A DNA stretch of 64,000 nucleotides from Flavobacterium sp. UBA7665 (GCA_002483285.1 DLHP01000008.1:75901-139900); one strand, 5' to 3'. Shown: positions 16,925-26,094, counted from the first letter of the stretch. Made by a program: numbers and translations. Notes: generated by a model not told the origin, from the letters alone.

Positions 16925-17770
16925 TTAATATCTGTATCCGCGGTAGGAATGGTCTTGTTTGGGCAGGAATAAGAGCAGGAAGTTTGAAAACCCTTTAAGC
17001 AACTTCCAGGCGATACGGTATTGCTTGATGTAAATGATGTTTCTGAAACGCTTGGAGTCAAGCAATTTGATGATTTTATAATCGTCGATCATCATTGAAA
17101 AGTACTTGTCGAAAGTGATTTTTTTCTCAGAGGCGACGAGTTGGTAGTTTTTGGGATCGGACGAGATTCCTGTAAAATCATACTCAGAAATCACGATGCC
17201 AATGTGTTTGTAAGATACCTTTTCAATACAGATGGCCACGATGAAGAATTCCCAATCCGAGGCGATCTTTAAGTTTTCATTGTACATGGAGATAGACTCA
17301 AACAAACTTCTTTTGATGAAACTTCCCTGATGCGGCAAACTGTTTTCGATAAAAAATCCAAGACTCAACTTGTTAGGAAAAACCCAGTCTTCGTATTTTT
17401 TCTTACGCTTGTTGAAATAGATCAGGTCGCCATAGTATATCCCATAATCGTCTACCATGAGTTTTTCGGCCTTGGATACGGTGTCTGGTTCCAAAAAACA
17501 ATCGCCGCTGTTCATAAACAAAAGGTAGACGCCCGTTGCGGCACGGATCCCTTTGTTCATGGCATTGTAAATCCCCGAATCGGGTTCACTTATCCAATAA
17601 TGAATTTTATCCTGGTGGGTTTCGATGAGTTCCTTACTGCCATCGGTGCTGCCACCATCGATTACAATGTATTCTATATCGGCGTAGGTTTGGCCTACGA
17701 CACTTTGGATGGTTTTCCTGAGGCCTTCCTTTTCGTTGTAATTGATGGTGATAACAGAGATTTTACCCAT
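16925..17770 (-). CDS. Glycosyltransferase family 2 (NSGD type)
   Basis: A 281-residue GT2 enzyme. Motifs are ISVITINYNEKEGL at 4-17, IDGGSTDGSKELI near 36-48, SGIYNAMNKG, and MNSGDCF near 88 in the DxD position. The SEYDFTGISSDPK segment and the hydrophobic tail LLLFLPK parallel the product at 12793-13620. It starts 8 bases after the fcl stop, so it is in the same operon. It may use the GDP-fucose made by the two preceding genes, which is inference from position only. Confidence 0.87.
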   Translation of the reverse strand: MGKISVITINYNEKEGLRKTIQSVVGQTYADIEYIVIDGGSTDGSKELIETHQDKIHYWISEPDSGIYNAMNKGIRAATGVYLLFMNSGDCFLEPDTVSKAEKLMVDDYGIYYGDLIYFNKRKKKYEDWVFPNKLSLGFFIENSLPHQGSFIKRSLFESISMYNENLKIASDWEFFIVAICIEKVSYKHIGIVISEYDFTGISSDPKNYQLVASEKKITFDKYFSMMIDDYKIIKLLDSKRFRNIIYIKQYRIAWKLLKGFSNFLLLFLPKQDHSYRGYRY

Positions 17771-17778
17771 AGTTTCCT

Positions 17779-18708
17779 TTAAGCTTCGCTCAGAAATTTG
17801 TCTTTATACACCTTACGGATGCCGTCTTCCAGTTCGATGGAATGTTTCCAGCCCAAGCTGTTTAGTTTGGTAGTGTCTGTTAATTTTCGTGGCGTTCCAT
17901 CGGGTTTTGAGGCGTCGAAAACTACCTCGCCTTCATACCCGACAATCCCTTTAATCAAAAATGCCAAATCTTTGATTGCTATCTCTTTACCTGTGCCGAT
18001 GTTTACAAAACCTTTGTCGTGATAATGCTGCATGAGGTACACGCAAGCATTGGCCATATCTGAGGCATGCAGAAACTCGCGAAGCGGTGTCCCCGTACCC
18101 CAAACAGTCACGGTTTGCTGCCCGTTTTCTTTGGCTTCATGAAATTTGCGGAGTAACGCTGGGAGCACATGCGAGTTCTGCAAATCATAATTGTCATTAA
18201 AGCCGTATAGATTGGTAGGCATTACCGAAATGAAATTGCAGCCATACTGATCCCGATACGCATCACACATCTTGATTCCGGCGATTTTAGCAATCGCATA
18301 GGCATCGTTGGTTTCCTCTAATAAACCAGTCAGGAGGTATTCTTCTTTAAGTGGCTGTGGCGCCAACTTAGGATAAATACAGGTAGATCCCAGAAACATC
18401 AATTTTTTGACATCCATCTTGTAACTTTGGTGGATTACATTGCTCTGGATCATGATGTTTTGGTAGATAAAATCGGCCTTGTATTGGTTGTTAGCTACGA
18501 TTCCGCCTACTTTTGCAGCGGCGAGGAAGACATACTCAGGTTTCTCGGCTTCAAAAAAATCGGCAACGGCTTTTTGGTCAATCAGATTAAGTTCGGTAGA
18601 CGTGCGCGTTACGATATTGGTGAAACCCCTTTCCTGTAAATCCTTTACAATCGCGCTACCCACCATTCCCCGATGGCCTGCTACATAAATTTTTGAATTG
18701 AGCTGCAT
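17779..18708 (-). CDS. fcl: GDP-L-fucose synthase
   Basis: This epimerase/reductase converts GDP-4-keto-6-deoxy-D-mannose to GDP-L-fucose with NADPH. The 309 residues are normal length. The dinucleotide site is VAGHRGMVGSAIV at 9-21, the SDR catalytic residues appear as SxxxIYP and YAIAK (about 106-141), and the PTNLYG and HVLPALLRKFHEA segments are family-specific. It follows gmd by 15 bases, which gives the complete two-enzyme route from GDP-mannose. Confidence 0.96.
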   Translation of the reverse strand: MQLNSKIYVAGHRGMVGSAIVKDLQERGFTNIVTRTSTELNLIDQKAVADFFEAEKPEYVFLAAAKVGGIVANNQYKADFIYQNIMIQSNVIHQSYKMDVKKLMFLGSTCIYPKLAPQPLKEEYLLTGLLEETNDAYAIAKIAGIKMCDAYRDQYGCNFISVMPTNLYGFNDNYDLQNSHVLPALLRKFHEAKENGQQTVTVWGTGTPLREFLHASDMANACVYLMQHYHDKGFVNIGTGKEIAIKDLAFLIKGIVGYEGEVVFDASKPDGTPRKLTDTTKLNSLGWKHSIELEDGIRKVYKDKFLSEA

Positions 18709-18723
18709 AATTCTGGCTGGCTG

Positions 18724-19812
18724 TTATTTGTAATTTTTTAGGTGCAATTCTTTTTTGAAGATCTCCAAATCGGCCTCCATCATTTCCTTGACGAGCATAT
18801 CGAGCGTGTACTTAGGCTCCCAGCCCAATTTGGTTTTGGCTTTGGTATTGTCGCCAATCAAAAGATCCACCTCAGTTGGACGGAAATAAGCCGGGTCGAT
18901 CCTCACGACCACCTGGCCTACCTGGAACGCGTAGTCAGGATTTGAAGTAGTCACAACTGTAGCGGTTTCATCAACACCTTCCCCTTTGAAATCAAGGGTT
19001 ACGCCTACTTCCCTGAACGCCATTCGGATGAATTCGCGCACTTCGGTTGTTACGCCGGTAGATATCACGAAATCTTCGGGTTTGTCTTGCTGCAAGATCA
19101 ACCACATTGCTTCTACATAATCTTTGGCGTGTCCCCAATCCCTTTGGGAATCAATGTTCCCCATGTAAAGTGTGTCCTGCATGCCGAGTGCCATCTGCGA
19201 AACGGCGCGGGTAATTTTGCGGGTCACAAAAGTTTCTCCACGACGTGGGCTTTCGTGATTGAAAAGGATTCCGTTACAAGCAAACATATCGTAAGCCTCA
19301 CGGTAATTTACCGTAATCCAGTAGGCGTACATTTTAGCTACTGCATACGGCGAACGCGGGTAAAAAGGCGTAGTTTCTTTCTGCGGTACTTCTTGCACCA
19401 AACCGTACAACTCAGAGGTCGAGGCCTGGTATATTTTTGTTTTTTTTGTCAATCCGAGCAAACGGACCGCGTCAAGGATACGCAAGGTTCCGATTCCGTC
19501 GGCGTTGGCGGTGTATTCAGGAACATCAAAACTCACTTTAACATGGCTCATCGCGCCCAGGTTGTAGATTTCATCGGGTTGTGTTTCCTGAATGATACGG
19601 ATCAGGTTGGTCGAGTCGCTCAAATCACCATAATGCATCTTGAAATGCTGGTTGTCTACATGCGGATCTTCATAAATGTGGTCGATACGCTGGGTATTGA
19701 ACAAAGAACTTCTTCGTTTGATGCCGTGAACCATGTAGCCCTTCGACAATAACAATTCGGCTAGATATGCGCCGTCCTGACCTGTAATTCCTGTTACTAA
19801 AGCTGTTTTCAT
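18724..19812 (-). CDS. gmd: GDP-mannose 4,6-dehydratase
   Basis: It makes GDP-4-keto-6-deoxy-D-mannose from GDP-D-mannose. The 362 residues have ALVTGITGQDGAYLAELLL at the start, HGIKRRSSLFNT with the NADP-binding Arg pair near 34, QASTSELYG with the catalytic Thr/Ser and Glu, YAVAKMYAYW with Tyr and Lys, and the GMD-specific NHESPRRGETFVTRK. The gene is second in a pair of GMD-family genes; this copy carries all the classical GMD signatures. Confidence 0.97.
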   Translation of the reverse strand: MKTALVTGITGQDGAYLAELLLSKGYMVHGIKRRSSLFNTQRIDHIYEDPHVDNQHFKMHYGDLSDSTNLIRIIQETQPDEIYNLGAMSHVKVSFDVPEYTANADGIGTLRILDAVRLLGLTKKTKIYQASTSELYGLVQEVPQKETTPFYPRSPYAVAKMYAYWITVNYREAYDMFACNGILFNHESPRRGETFVTRKITRAVSQMALGMQDTLYMGNIDSQRDWGHAKDYVEAMWLILQQDKPEDFVISTGVTTEVREFIRMAFREVGVTLDFKGEGVDETATVVTTSNPDYAFQVGQVVVRIDPAYFRPTEVDLLIGDNTKAKTKLGWEPKYTLDMLVKEMMEADLEIFKKELHLKNYK

Positions 19813-19829
19813 GTGTACTCTTATGTGTT

Positions 19830-20792
19830 TTATTTATCGTTTTTCAGTTCTTCTGCAAGTAATAAATCCAAGGTGTCAAAAATAGTCAATTTGTACTGCC
19901 AATTCAACTCTGATTTCGCTTTTGTGTTGTCGCCATACATATCTTCTATTTCCGAAGGACGATACAGCTCGTCGCTAACCTGGCACGCGCTGTGCGGAAT
20001 GCCCAATTTATCAAAAATATAGTATACAATGGCACGCAATGTAATGGATTCGCCCGAACAAATCAAATAGTCGGTAGGAATAGGCTGTTGCAACATCAGG
20101 AACATGGCTTCTACGTAATGCGGCGCATACCCAAAATCGCGTTTAACATCGATATTCCCGACCCACAAAACCTCCTGCTCGCCTTTGCTGATCTTGATGC
20201 TTTCCCTGAGGATTTTCTTAACAAAGAACGTAGGCTGGCGCAAATAGGATTCATGGTTGAACAAAACCCCACAACTCACATGCATATCATAACTTTCGCG
20301 GTAATGGATACACGTAAAATGGGCCGCCGCCTTTGAAATGGCATAGGGACTGAGCGGATGCAGTACGCTGTTTTCTGTAATCGGAAGGTTGTTGACGCGT
20401 CCGTACATTTCACTGCTACTGGCTTGGTAAAGCCTGATTTTAGGATCGATGGTCTTGATTGACTCGAGCAAGTTAAACACGCTGATTGTGTTGAACTGAA
20501 AAGTTGCTATAGGATGTTTGAATGATTGATAGACAGAACTTTGTGCCGCTAAATTATAAAACTCATTCGGCTTGTATTTCTCAAATAACGCGACGATTTC
20601 ATCTTTGTGCAACAAGTTACAGTCGACCAGTTCAACCGACTCATCTATGTCCAAATATTCAAGACCGCTGGTATTCCTGGGTTGGTTTTCACGCGTAAGC
20701 CCGATTACCCGATATTGGTTTTGAAGCAACAACTGCGCAAGATAAGCGCCGTCCTGACCGGTGATTCCAGAAATAATCGCTGTTTTTTTCAT
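19830..20792 (-). CDS. GMD-like short-chain dehydrogenase, second copy
   Basis: A 320-residue extended SDR of the GDP-mannose 4,6-dehydratase family. It keeps IISGITGQDGAYLAQLLL, YQASSSEMYG and YAISK, and NHESYLRQPTFFVKK, but the RRSS segment that follows strand 2 in gmd is replaced by LTRENQPRN. It may be a dehydratase for another NDP-sugar or a 4-reductase (RMD-like). I start at the ATG at 20792, which overlaps the GT4 stop by one base (TAATG); the Met 19 codons upstream lies inside that gene. Confidence 0.83.
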   Translation of the reverse strand: MKKTAIISGITGQDGAYLAQLLLQNQYRVIGLTRENQPRNTSGLEYLDIDESVELVDCNLLHKDEIVALFEKYKPNEFYNLAAQSSVYQSFKHPIATFQFNTISVFNLLESIKTIDPKIRLYQASSSEMYGRVNNLPITENSVLHPLSPYAISKAAAHFTCIHYRESYDMHVSCGVLFNHESYLRQPTFFVKKILRESIKISKGEQEVLWVGNIDVKRDFGYAPHYVEAMFLMLQQPIPTDYLICSGESITLRAIVYYIFDKLGIPHSACQVSDELYRPSEIEDMYGDNTKAKSELNWQYKLTIFDTLDLLLAEELKNDK

Positions 20793-21919
20793 TAGTTCGC
20801 GATGGCTTTTTGGTATACCTTGAGGCAATCCTGTGCGGTTTTTTGCCAACTGAATTTAAGCACCTGCTCCAATCCCTTGCGACTGAATTCGTTTCGCAAA
20901 ACAGGATTCTCCACCAATCCGGCCACTTTGTTTTTCAAATCTTCGGCATTGTGGAGCTCAAAATAAACGCCCGCATCGCCCGCTACCTCAGGGAAAGAAC
21001 TGTGCTGAGCCAAAACTACCGGGCAGCCACAAGCCATCGATTCGAGCACAGGGATTCCAAAACCTTCATACTCCGACGCAAACACAAAGCATTTCGCATT
21101 CGAGTAATAGGTAGCCAATTCGTTGTCTTCAAAATTCTGCTGGACAAGTTGTTTAGAAACACCCAATTCCTTGATCAATTCAAGTTCTTCGGCATTGAAC
21201 TTATTGCCGCCGGCCGCCACCACAAATAAATCGGGATTGGACTTAAGCAAAGGCGCCACGGCGTTGAGAAAGAAAATAAAATTTTTGTAAATCGAGCGAT
21301 TGCCTACGAAAAGGATATAGTTTTCAGGTAAATCCAGTTTGACCAGGTTAGTAGTCTTGATACTATGTGACAAATAAACTACCTCTATCTTCTTAGCCTC
21401 GATATGCGGGTAAATCTTAAGAATGTCCTGCTTGGTACTTTCAGAAATGGCGATGATTTTCGTGGCCTTTTCCATAAGCAGCTTCTTGTTTTTCGAAGTA
21501 AATAGATCCCGCGTGAAATACTGTGGAAAAATTTCATGGATCATATCGTAAACCGTCAACACGAAAGGCTTATCGCCTAACGTCTCTAGGAAATACGGCG
21601 TATAATACGTAGGCACAAAAACGTCGAAATCCTGCGCTCGCAAGGCTTTTTTGGTGTTGCGAATGTTCTTGCGCTTGGTTTTCTTAAGGATTTTCTTTTT
21701 TAGAAACTTTGGGAGCAACGGCGATTCAAAAATGACATTCTGAATTCCCTGAAAAAGCCCGGCCTCCTTGAGGTGTAGATTGTCTGAGTACGCAATCGGG
21801 CAGTTTACCGAAACGCCGTCAATTTTATTCAACTCCAAATACAACTCGGTATAATACCTGGAGATGCCTCCAAATTTTTGTTCGTTGTACGTTTGCGGGT
21901 CGAGTAAAATCTTCATCAA
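20792..21919 (-). CDS. Glycosyltransferase family 4
   Basis: A 375-residue GT-B enzyme. The N-terminal half has the glycine-rich KFGGISRYYTELYLEL acceptor loop near 15-30. The C-terminal half has the donor-binding ILFVGNRSIYKN near 200 and the EYEGFGIPVLESMACGCPVV segment (about 285-305) with the two glutamates of the E-x7-E motif. It is retaining by family. It is coupled to the following GMD-like gene and starts 16 bases after the first gene of the operon. Confidence 0.92.
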   Translation of the reverse strand: MMKILLDPQTYNEQKFGGISRYYTELYLELNKIDGVSVNCPIAYSDNLHLKEAGLFQGIQNVIFESPLLPKFLKKKILKKTKRKNIRNTKKALRAQDFDVFVPTYYTPYFLETLGDKPFVLTVYDMIHEIFPQYFTRDLFTSKNKKLLMEKATKIIAISESTKQDILKIYPHIEAKKIEVVYLSHSIKTTNLVKLDLPENYILFVGNRSIYKNFIFFLNAVAPLLKSNPDLFVVAAGGNKFNAEELELIKELGVSKQLVQQNFEDNELATYYSNAKCFVFASEYEGFGIPVLESMACGCPVVLAQHSSFPEVAGDAGVYFELHNAEDLKNKVAGLVENPVLRNEFSRKGLEQVLKFSWQKTAQDCLKVYQKAIAN

Positions 21920-21935
21920 TGTTTGGCTATCTGAA

Positions 21936-22823
21936 TCACCTCAAATAAAATTTCAGGCTATTCTTTATATACTTCTTATAGTATTTGTTTTCGATTAACG
22001 TTGGTTTGGCAACATGAATCGCCCTGTATTTCTCCGTAAACTCAGCGATTGTTTGGCAATCAAGAAATTGAAGCCTTGGCCAGCTTTTAGGATGAAAAGG
22101 ATGCAAATCTACGAAATTAACATAATTATCCTCGTTTACATCCATCCAAAAATCAAAATATTTTTTTGTATCGAAGTCGTTTTTGTGTCCCCAGTTGTGT
22201 ATTTTCTGCCAAACTTCTTCGGGTTCCCTTGCCCAGGACTGATGCACCGCCACGAATTCTGTTCTGATTTCCCTGTTGTCTATTGCGCTCAGGTCGCGTG
22301 CAAAATAATGCTTCGCAACCCTGTTGGTAGCAAACGAAAAATGCTCCCTATTGTCGATATACAAAAAACCATTGGGTGTCTTTTTGAAAAGTGTTACCCA
22401 GTTGGCGCGCAGGTTGACCGCGTTGTATTGCGGTTTGTTTAGGAAATAGTCGTTTTTCCGTAGAAATTTTACAACATCTTCAAAGTTGATGAAATATTCA
22501 TCCACGTCGATTTGTAGCTTCCAACAACTGTCGCCCATCAATTGGGAAAGCAGGTTGCGTTCGCGGGTTTCATTTTCAATCGGTGATAATGCAGGAAGGT
22601 AAAATCGGTCTTCAAAAAAACGTACTTTACCCAATGGATCAAGTGCCACTAACATAGCAAAAAAATCATCGTGCAGTTCGAATTTTTCGCCCGACCAGGT
22701 CAATCGATCGGCATCGAAGGCTAAAATAATTTCATCAACAAAGTCGTATACCGCATTCAAAGAATGGCGCAGGTATTGGTAATCGTACGAGATTAAAAAT
22801 CCCACCTTAATTTTGGCTTTCAT
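21936..22823 (-). CDS. GT-A-like glycosyltransferase, unclassified family, copy B
   Basis: A 295-residue paralogue of the product at 11876-12784 and the first gene of the minus-strand operon. Conserved features are KVGFLISYDYQYL at 6-18, LTWSGEKFE at 41-49, ENETRERN, the DxD motif DVDE (106-109), LYIDNRE and HNWGHKNDF. The core identities cluster around the putative nucleotide and metal sites, so both copies should be active. The family is not one I can name. A short divergent promoter region (84 bases) separates it from tsaC, but I see no exact -7 box for it. Confidence 0.7.
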   Translation of the reverse strand: MKAKIKVGFLISYDYQYLRHSLNAVYDFVDEIILAFDADRLTWSGEKFELHDDFFAMLVALDPLGKVRFFEDRFYLPALSPIENETRERNLLSQLMGDSCWKLQIDVDEYFINFEDVVKFLRKNDYFLNKPQYNAVNLRANWVTLFKKTPNGFLYIDNREHFSFATNRVAKHYFARDLSAIDNREIRTEFVAVHQSWAREPEEVWQKIHNWGHKNDFDTKKYFDFWMDVNEDNYVNFVDLHPFHPKSWPRLQFLDCQTIAEFTEKYRAIHVAKPTLIENKYYKKYIKNSLKFYLR

Positions 22824-22880
22824 AGTCTTTTAAATAAGTTGCTGCCATAAATCTAAGCCGATAATTGCCGACAGAATTTG

Positions 22881-22888
22881 TACTTTTG
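22881..22888 (+). promoter_or_regulatory. -7 promoter element for tsaC
   Basis: TACTTTTG, an exact TAnnTTTG match, 18 bases before the ATG at 22907; it excludes the upstream in-frame Met at 22865. Confidence 0.55.
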
Positions 22889-22906
22889 CCGAATAATCTT
22901 ATAACA

Positions 22907-23464
22907 ATGCAGGAAGAAATACACAATGCTTTTGAGGTCATCCAAAATGGCGGCATCATTCTCTATCCCACCGACACCGTGTGGGGAATCGGTTGTGATG
23001 CCACAAATCCCGAAGCGGTCGCAAAAATATACAAATTAAAGCAACGCGCCGAAACCCAAAGCATGATTTGCCTTGTGACCGAGCGCTTATTGCACTACGT
23101 GTTTAAGGAAATCCCCGAAGTGGCGTGGCAAATCATCGAACTATCAGAAAACCCAACGACCTTGATTCTTGACAATCCGCGCAATGTGGCGCCCAATGTC
23201 GTCAGTCCCGATAATTCGCTTGGCGTACGCATCGTCACCGAGCCATTCTGCTTTAGACTCATGGAGCGCATGAAAAAGCCGCTGGTCTCCACTTCGGCCA
23301 ATATTTCTGGCCAGCCCACGCCAAAATCGTTCAAAGAAATCAGCCCCGAAATTGTAAATGGTGTAGACTATGTCGTAAATTTGCAGCGCGAAAAAGTCGC
23401 CGGAAAACCTTCTACGATTATCAAACTCACGAAGGATTCGCAGGTGAAGATTATCCGAAAATAG
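22907..23464 (+). CDS. tsaC: L-threonylcarbamoyladenylate synthase (TsaC/YrdC)
   Basis: It makes threonylcarbamoyl-AMP for the t6A37 modification of ANN-decoding tRNAs. The 185-residue single-domain protein has PTDTVWGIGCD at the start of the fold, KLKQRAETQSM with the conserved basic residues, and the active-site STSANISG near 137-144. These canonical residues distinguish it from the second YrdC-fold gene at 48725, which lacks SAN. The start at 22907 follows the -7 box and gives the usual short N terminus. Confidence 0.93.
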   Translation: MQEEIHNAFEVIQNGGIILYPTDTVWGIGCDATNPEAVAKIYKLKQRAETQSMICLVTERLLHYVFKEIPEVAWQIIELSENPTTLILDNPRNVAPNVVSPDNSLGVRIVTEPFCFRLMERMKKPLVSTSANISGQPTPKSFKEISPEIVNGVDYVVNLQREKVAGKPSTIIKLTKDSQVKIIRK

Positions 23465-23520
23465 ATTTCAGCTTAAAGCTTTAAGCAGTAAGCCGTAAAC
23501 CAACCCATAAATACGTATTT

Positions 23521-24948
23521 GTGTTCGATAAAAACTACAGCTCCGCATTAAATAATAAAATATTCGAAGTCGTTTCTAAAGCTTCACGCGAACTCAACGT
23601 GGATTCGTACGTTATCGGCGGATTTGTACGCGATTTGATCCTGCAACGCGGCGCCAAAAAAGACATTGATATTGTCGCAGTGGGTAGCGGCATCGCACTC
23701 GCGCTCAAGGTTTCTGAGTTGTTGCCCAAAAAACCAAAAGTCCAGGTTTTTAAGAATTATGGGACCGCCATGTTGCGTTTTAATGATACCGATATTGAAT
23801 TTGTTGGCGCCCGCAAAGAAAGCTACCAGTCTGACTCGCGCAACCCACTTGTAGAAGACGGCACACTGCAGGACGACCAAAACCGACGCGATTTTACAAT
23901 CAACGCTCTGGCTTTGTCTTTGAATCCTGACAATTACGGCGATTTGCTCGATCCCTTCAACGGTATCGAAGATCTTGAGAACAAAACCATCAAAACGCCT
24001 TTAAATCCTGATATTACCTACTCTGACGACCCGTTGCGCATGCTACGTGCGATTCGTTTTGCAAGCCAGTTGGGTTTTGACATTGAGCAAGAATCATTGG
24101 AATCGATTACCAAAAATAAAGAGCGCATCAAGATCATTTCTGGCGAGCGCATTGTAGAAGAACTCAACAAAATCCTCGCTACAGACAAGCCTTCGACGGG
24201 ATTTTTACTGTTGTACCAAACCGGATTGCTCGAACTGATATTGCCCGAGCTCACTGCGTTGAACCAGGTCGAGGAAATAGAAGGCCACACGCACAAGAAC
24301 AACTTTTACCACACGCTTGAAGTGGTAGACAATATAGCCCCAAACACAGAAGATGTCTGGTTGCGTTGGGCGGCATTGCTACACGATATCGGCAAGGCGC
24401 CGACCAAAAAATTCAATAAGAAACAAGGCTGGACCTTTCACGGTCACGAATTCCTGGGCGGAAAAATGGTCAAGAAAATCTTTGAACGCTTGCACCTGCC
24501 GCTCAACCAGAAGATGAAATTTGTACAGAAGATGGTCATGATGAGCTCGCGCCCGATTGTATTGTCGCAGGATTTGGTCACTGATTCTGCCGTACGCCGC
24601 TTGGTTTTTGACGCGGGCGAAGACGTAGAAGACCTGATGATTTTATGCGAGGCCGACATCACGACCAAAAACCCCATGAAATTCAGGAAATACCACAACA
24701 ACTTTGAAATTGTGCGCCGCAAAATCGTGGAGGTAGAAGAACGCGACCATGTGCGAAATTTTCAGCCGCCGATTACCGGTGAGGAAATCATGGAAATCTT
24801 TAACCTGCCACCCTCACGTGAGATTGGGACGTTAAAGGACGCGATCAAAGAGGCGATCCTGGAAGGCGAAATCCCCAATGAATACGACGCGGCTTACACG
24901 TTTATGATGGCACTCGCGACGAAGATGGCGCTCAAAAAAGCCGATTAG
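23521..24948 (+). CDS. cca: CCA-adding tRNA nucleotidyltransferase with HD domain
   Basis: It adds or repairs the CCA end of tRNA. The 475 residues start at a GTG (23521), the only reasonable start before the conserved core. The head domain has GGFVRD at 33-38 and DIDI with the metal-binding Asp48 and Asp50, followed by RRDFTINALA near 122 and the neck RMLRAIRFA. The C-terminal half carries an HD phosphohydrolase domain with LLHDIGKAP near 290. The length and order are those of bacterial type II enzymes with an HD tail. It lies 56 bases after tsaC, so both tRNA genes may be cotranscribed. Confidence 0.94.
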   Translation: MFDKNYSSALNNKIFEVVSKASRELNVDSYVIGGFVRDLILQRGAKKDIDIVAVGSGIALALKVSELLPKKPKVQVFKNYGTAMLRFNDTDIEFVGARKESYQSDSRNPLVEDGTLQDDQNRRDFTINALALSLNPDNYGDLLDPFNGIEDLENKTIKTPLNPDITYSDDPLRMLRAIRFASQLGFDIEQESLESITKNKERIKIISGERIVEELNKILATDKPSTGFLLLYQTGLLELILPELTALNQVEEIEGHTHKNNFYHTLEVVDNIAPNTEDVWLRWAALLHDIGKAPTKKFNKKQGWTFHGHEFLGGKMVKKIFERLHLPLNQKMKFVQKMVMMSSRPIVLSQDLVTDSAVRRLVFDAGEDVEDLMILCEADITTKNPMKFRKYHNNFEIVRRKIVEVEERDHVRNFQPPITGEEIMEIFNLPPSREIGTLKDAIKEAILEGEIPNEYDAAYTFMMALATKMALKKAD

Positions 24949-24965
24949 AAATACCCAATTGCAAG

Positions 24966-25035
24966 CATAGCCCCGATAGCAGCGGCGTCCTTTTGCGGCG
25001 TTTACAAAGCAAAAGACACAGCGGATAGCGGGACC
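24966..25035. repeat. Palindromic intergenic repeat (AGCCCCGATAGC type)
   Basis: A 70-base element between cca and ctaA. The left part CCCCGATAGCAGCGGCG TCC is imperfectly complementary to the right part CAGCGGATAGCGGGACC, and the centre TTTTGC pairs with GCAAAA around TTTACA. I recognise this as a dispersed repeat of Flavobacterium genomes, usually just after stop codons; here it starts 17 bases after the cca stop. Its function is unknown; it could serve as a terminator or RNA stabiliser. Confidence 0.7.
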
Positions 25036-25071
25036 AAACACCAAAAAGAAACCTAAATCCCTGCTCCTGAA

Positions 25072-26094
25072 ATGAAAAATCCAAACAAACCTGTCATTAT
25101 CTGGCTGCTCAGCGGCTGCGTTTTAGTATTCATCATGGTGGTGGTTGGCGGCATCACAAGGCTTACCAATTCTGGGCTGTCTATGACCGACTGGCATTTG
25201 GTGACCGATACGTTCCCGCCGCTTTCTGAGCAGAAATGGGAAGAAGCGTTTGACGCGTACAAGCAATTTCCCGAATACCAAAAAATCAACATCCACAACG
25301 ATTTTAGTTTAGACGACTACAAGTTCATTTACTTCTGGGAATGGTTTCACAGGTTGATTGGACGCGTGATTGGGCTGGTTTTTATTGTCCCGTTTGTGTA
25401 TTTCCTTTGGAAAAAGAAAATCGACAAGGACACGCTCAAAAAATGCTGCATTCTACTTGGAATGGGCGCTTTGCAAGGTTTCTTTGGCTGGTTCATGGTG
25501 AAAAGCGGTTTGGTAGATCGTCCCGACGTAAGCCATTTTAGGCTGGCGCTGCACCTTACGTTTGCGTTTGTAACCTTTGCTTACACCTTGTGGGTAGCGC
25601 TGGATTTGATTTATCCACAACGCGAAACGGTAATCCTGCCTTTGAAAAAACTGGCAAGATATACATTGGCCATCCTGCTGATCCAAATCATTTACGGCGG
25701 ATTTGTGGCCGGTTTGAATGCCGGTTTGGTACACAACCATTGGCCGTTGATGAGCGACGGGCAGTTCATACATGAAAGTGTTTTCCTGGAACAAAAGAAC
25801 TGGCTTTTGAGTTTCACCGAAGGCAAAAGTGGGGTGCAATTTGTACACCGAACATTGGCTTATTTTGTAGTGGGAATGATCTTGCTGTTGTTCTTTAAAA
25901 GCAAAAATTACAACTTGCGCCAGGAACAAAAAAATGGGCTGCTCGCACTTTTGGTTTTGGTGTTCCTGCAATTTGGCTTGGGTGTTTTCACGCTGTTGTA
26001 TGCGGTGCCGGTTTGGCTCGGGCTTACCCATCAGGTGATGGCTTTCTTTTTGTTGACGGCGATGACTTTTACCCTGCACCGTTTGTCAAAATAG
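25072..26094 (+). CDS. ctaA: Heme A synthase (COX15/CtaA)
   Basis: It oxidises heme O to heme A for aa3-type cytochrome oxidase. The 340 residues contain eight hydrophobic segments and the four heme-ligand-type histidines of the family: EWFHRLIGRVIG near 92, HFRLALHLTFA near 160, LVHNHWPLMSD near 225 and the VHRTLAYFVVG and LTHQVMAFF segments near 265 and 325. VVGGITRLTNSGLSMTDW at 25-42 is diagnostic. It stands alone; no ctaB is visible nearby. Confidence 0.95.
   Translation: MKNPNKPVIIWLLSGCVLVFIMVVVGGITRLTNSGLSMTDWHLVTDTFPPLSEQKWEEAFDAYKQFPEYQKINIHNDFSLDDYKFIYFWEWFHRLIGRVIGLVFIVPFVYFLWKKKIDKDTLKKCCILLGMGALQGFFGWFMVKSGLVDRPDVSHFRLALHLTFAFVTFAYTLWVALDLIYPQRETVILPLKKLARYTLAILLIQIIYGGFVAGLNAGLVHNHWPLMSDGQFIHESVFLEQKNWLLSFTEGKSGVQFVHRTLAYFVVGMILLLFFKSKNYNLRQEQKNGLLALLVLVFLQFGLGVFTLLYAVPVWLGLTHQVMAFFLLTAMTFTLHRLSK

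Noticed and set aside
25453..26079. 208-codon open frame on the minus strand across ctaA
   Set aside because: It lies entirely within ctaA, which has a clear family match, and its translation is rich in Gln and His without any motif; it is a shadow of a hydrophobic gene.
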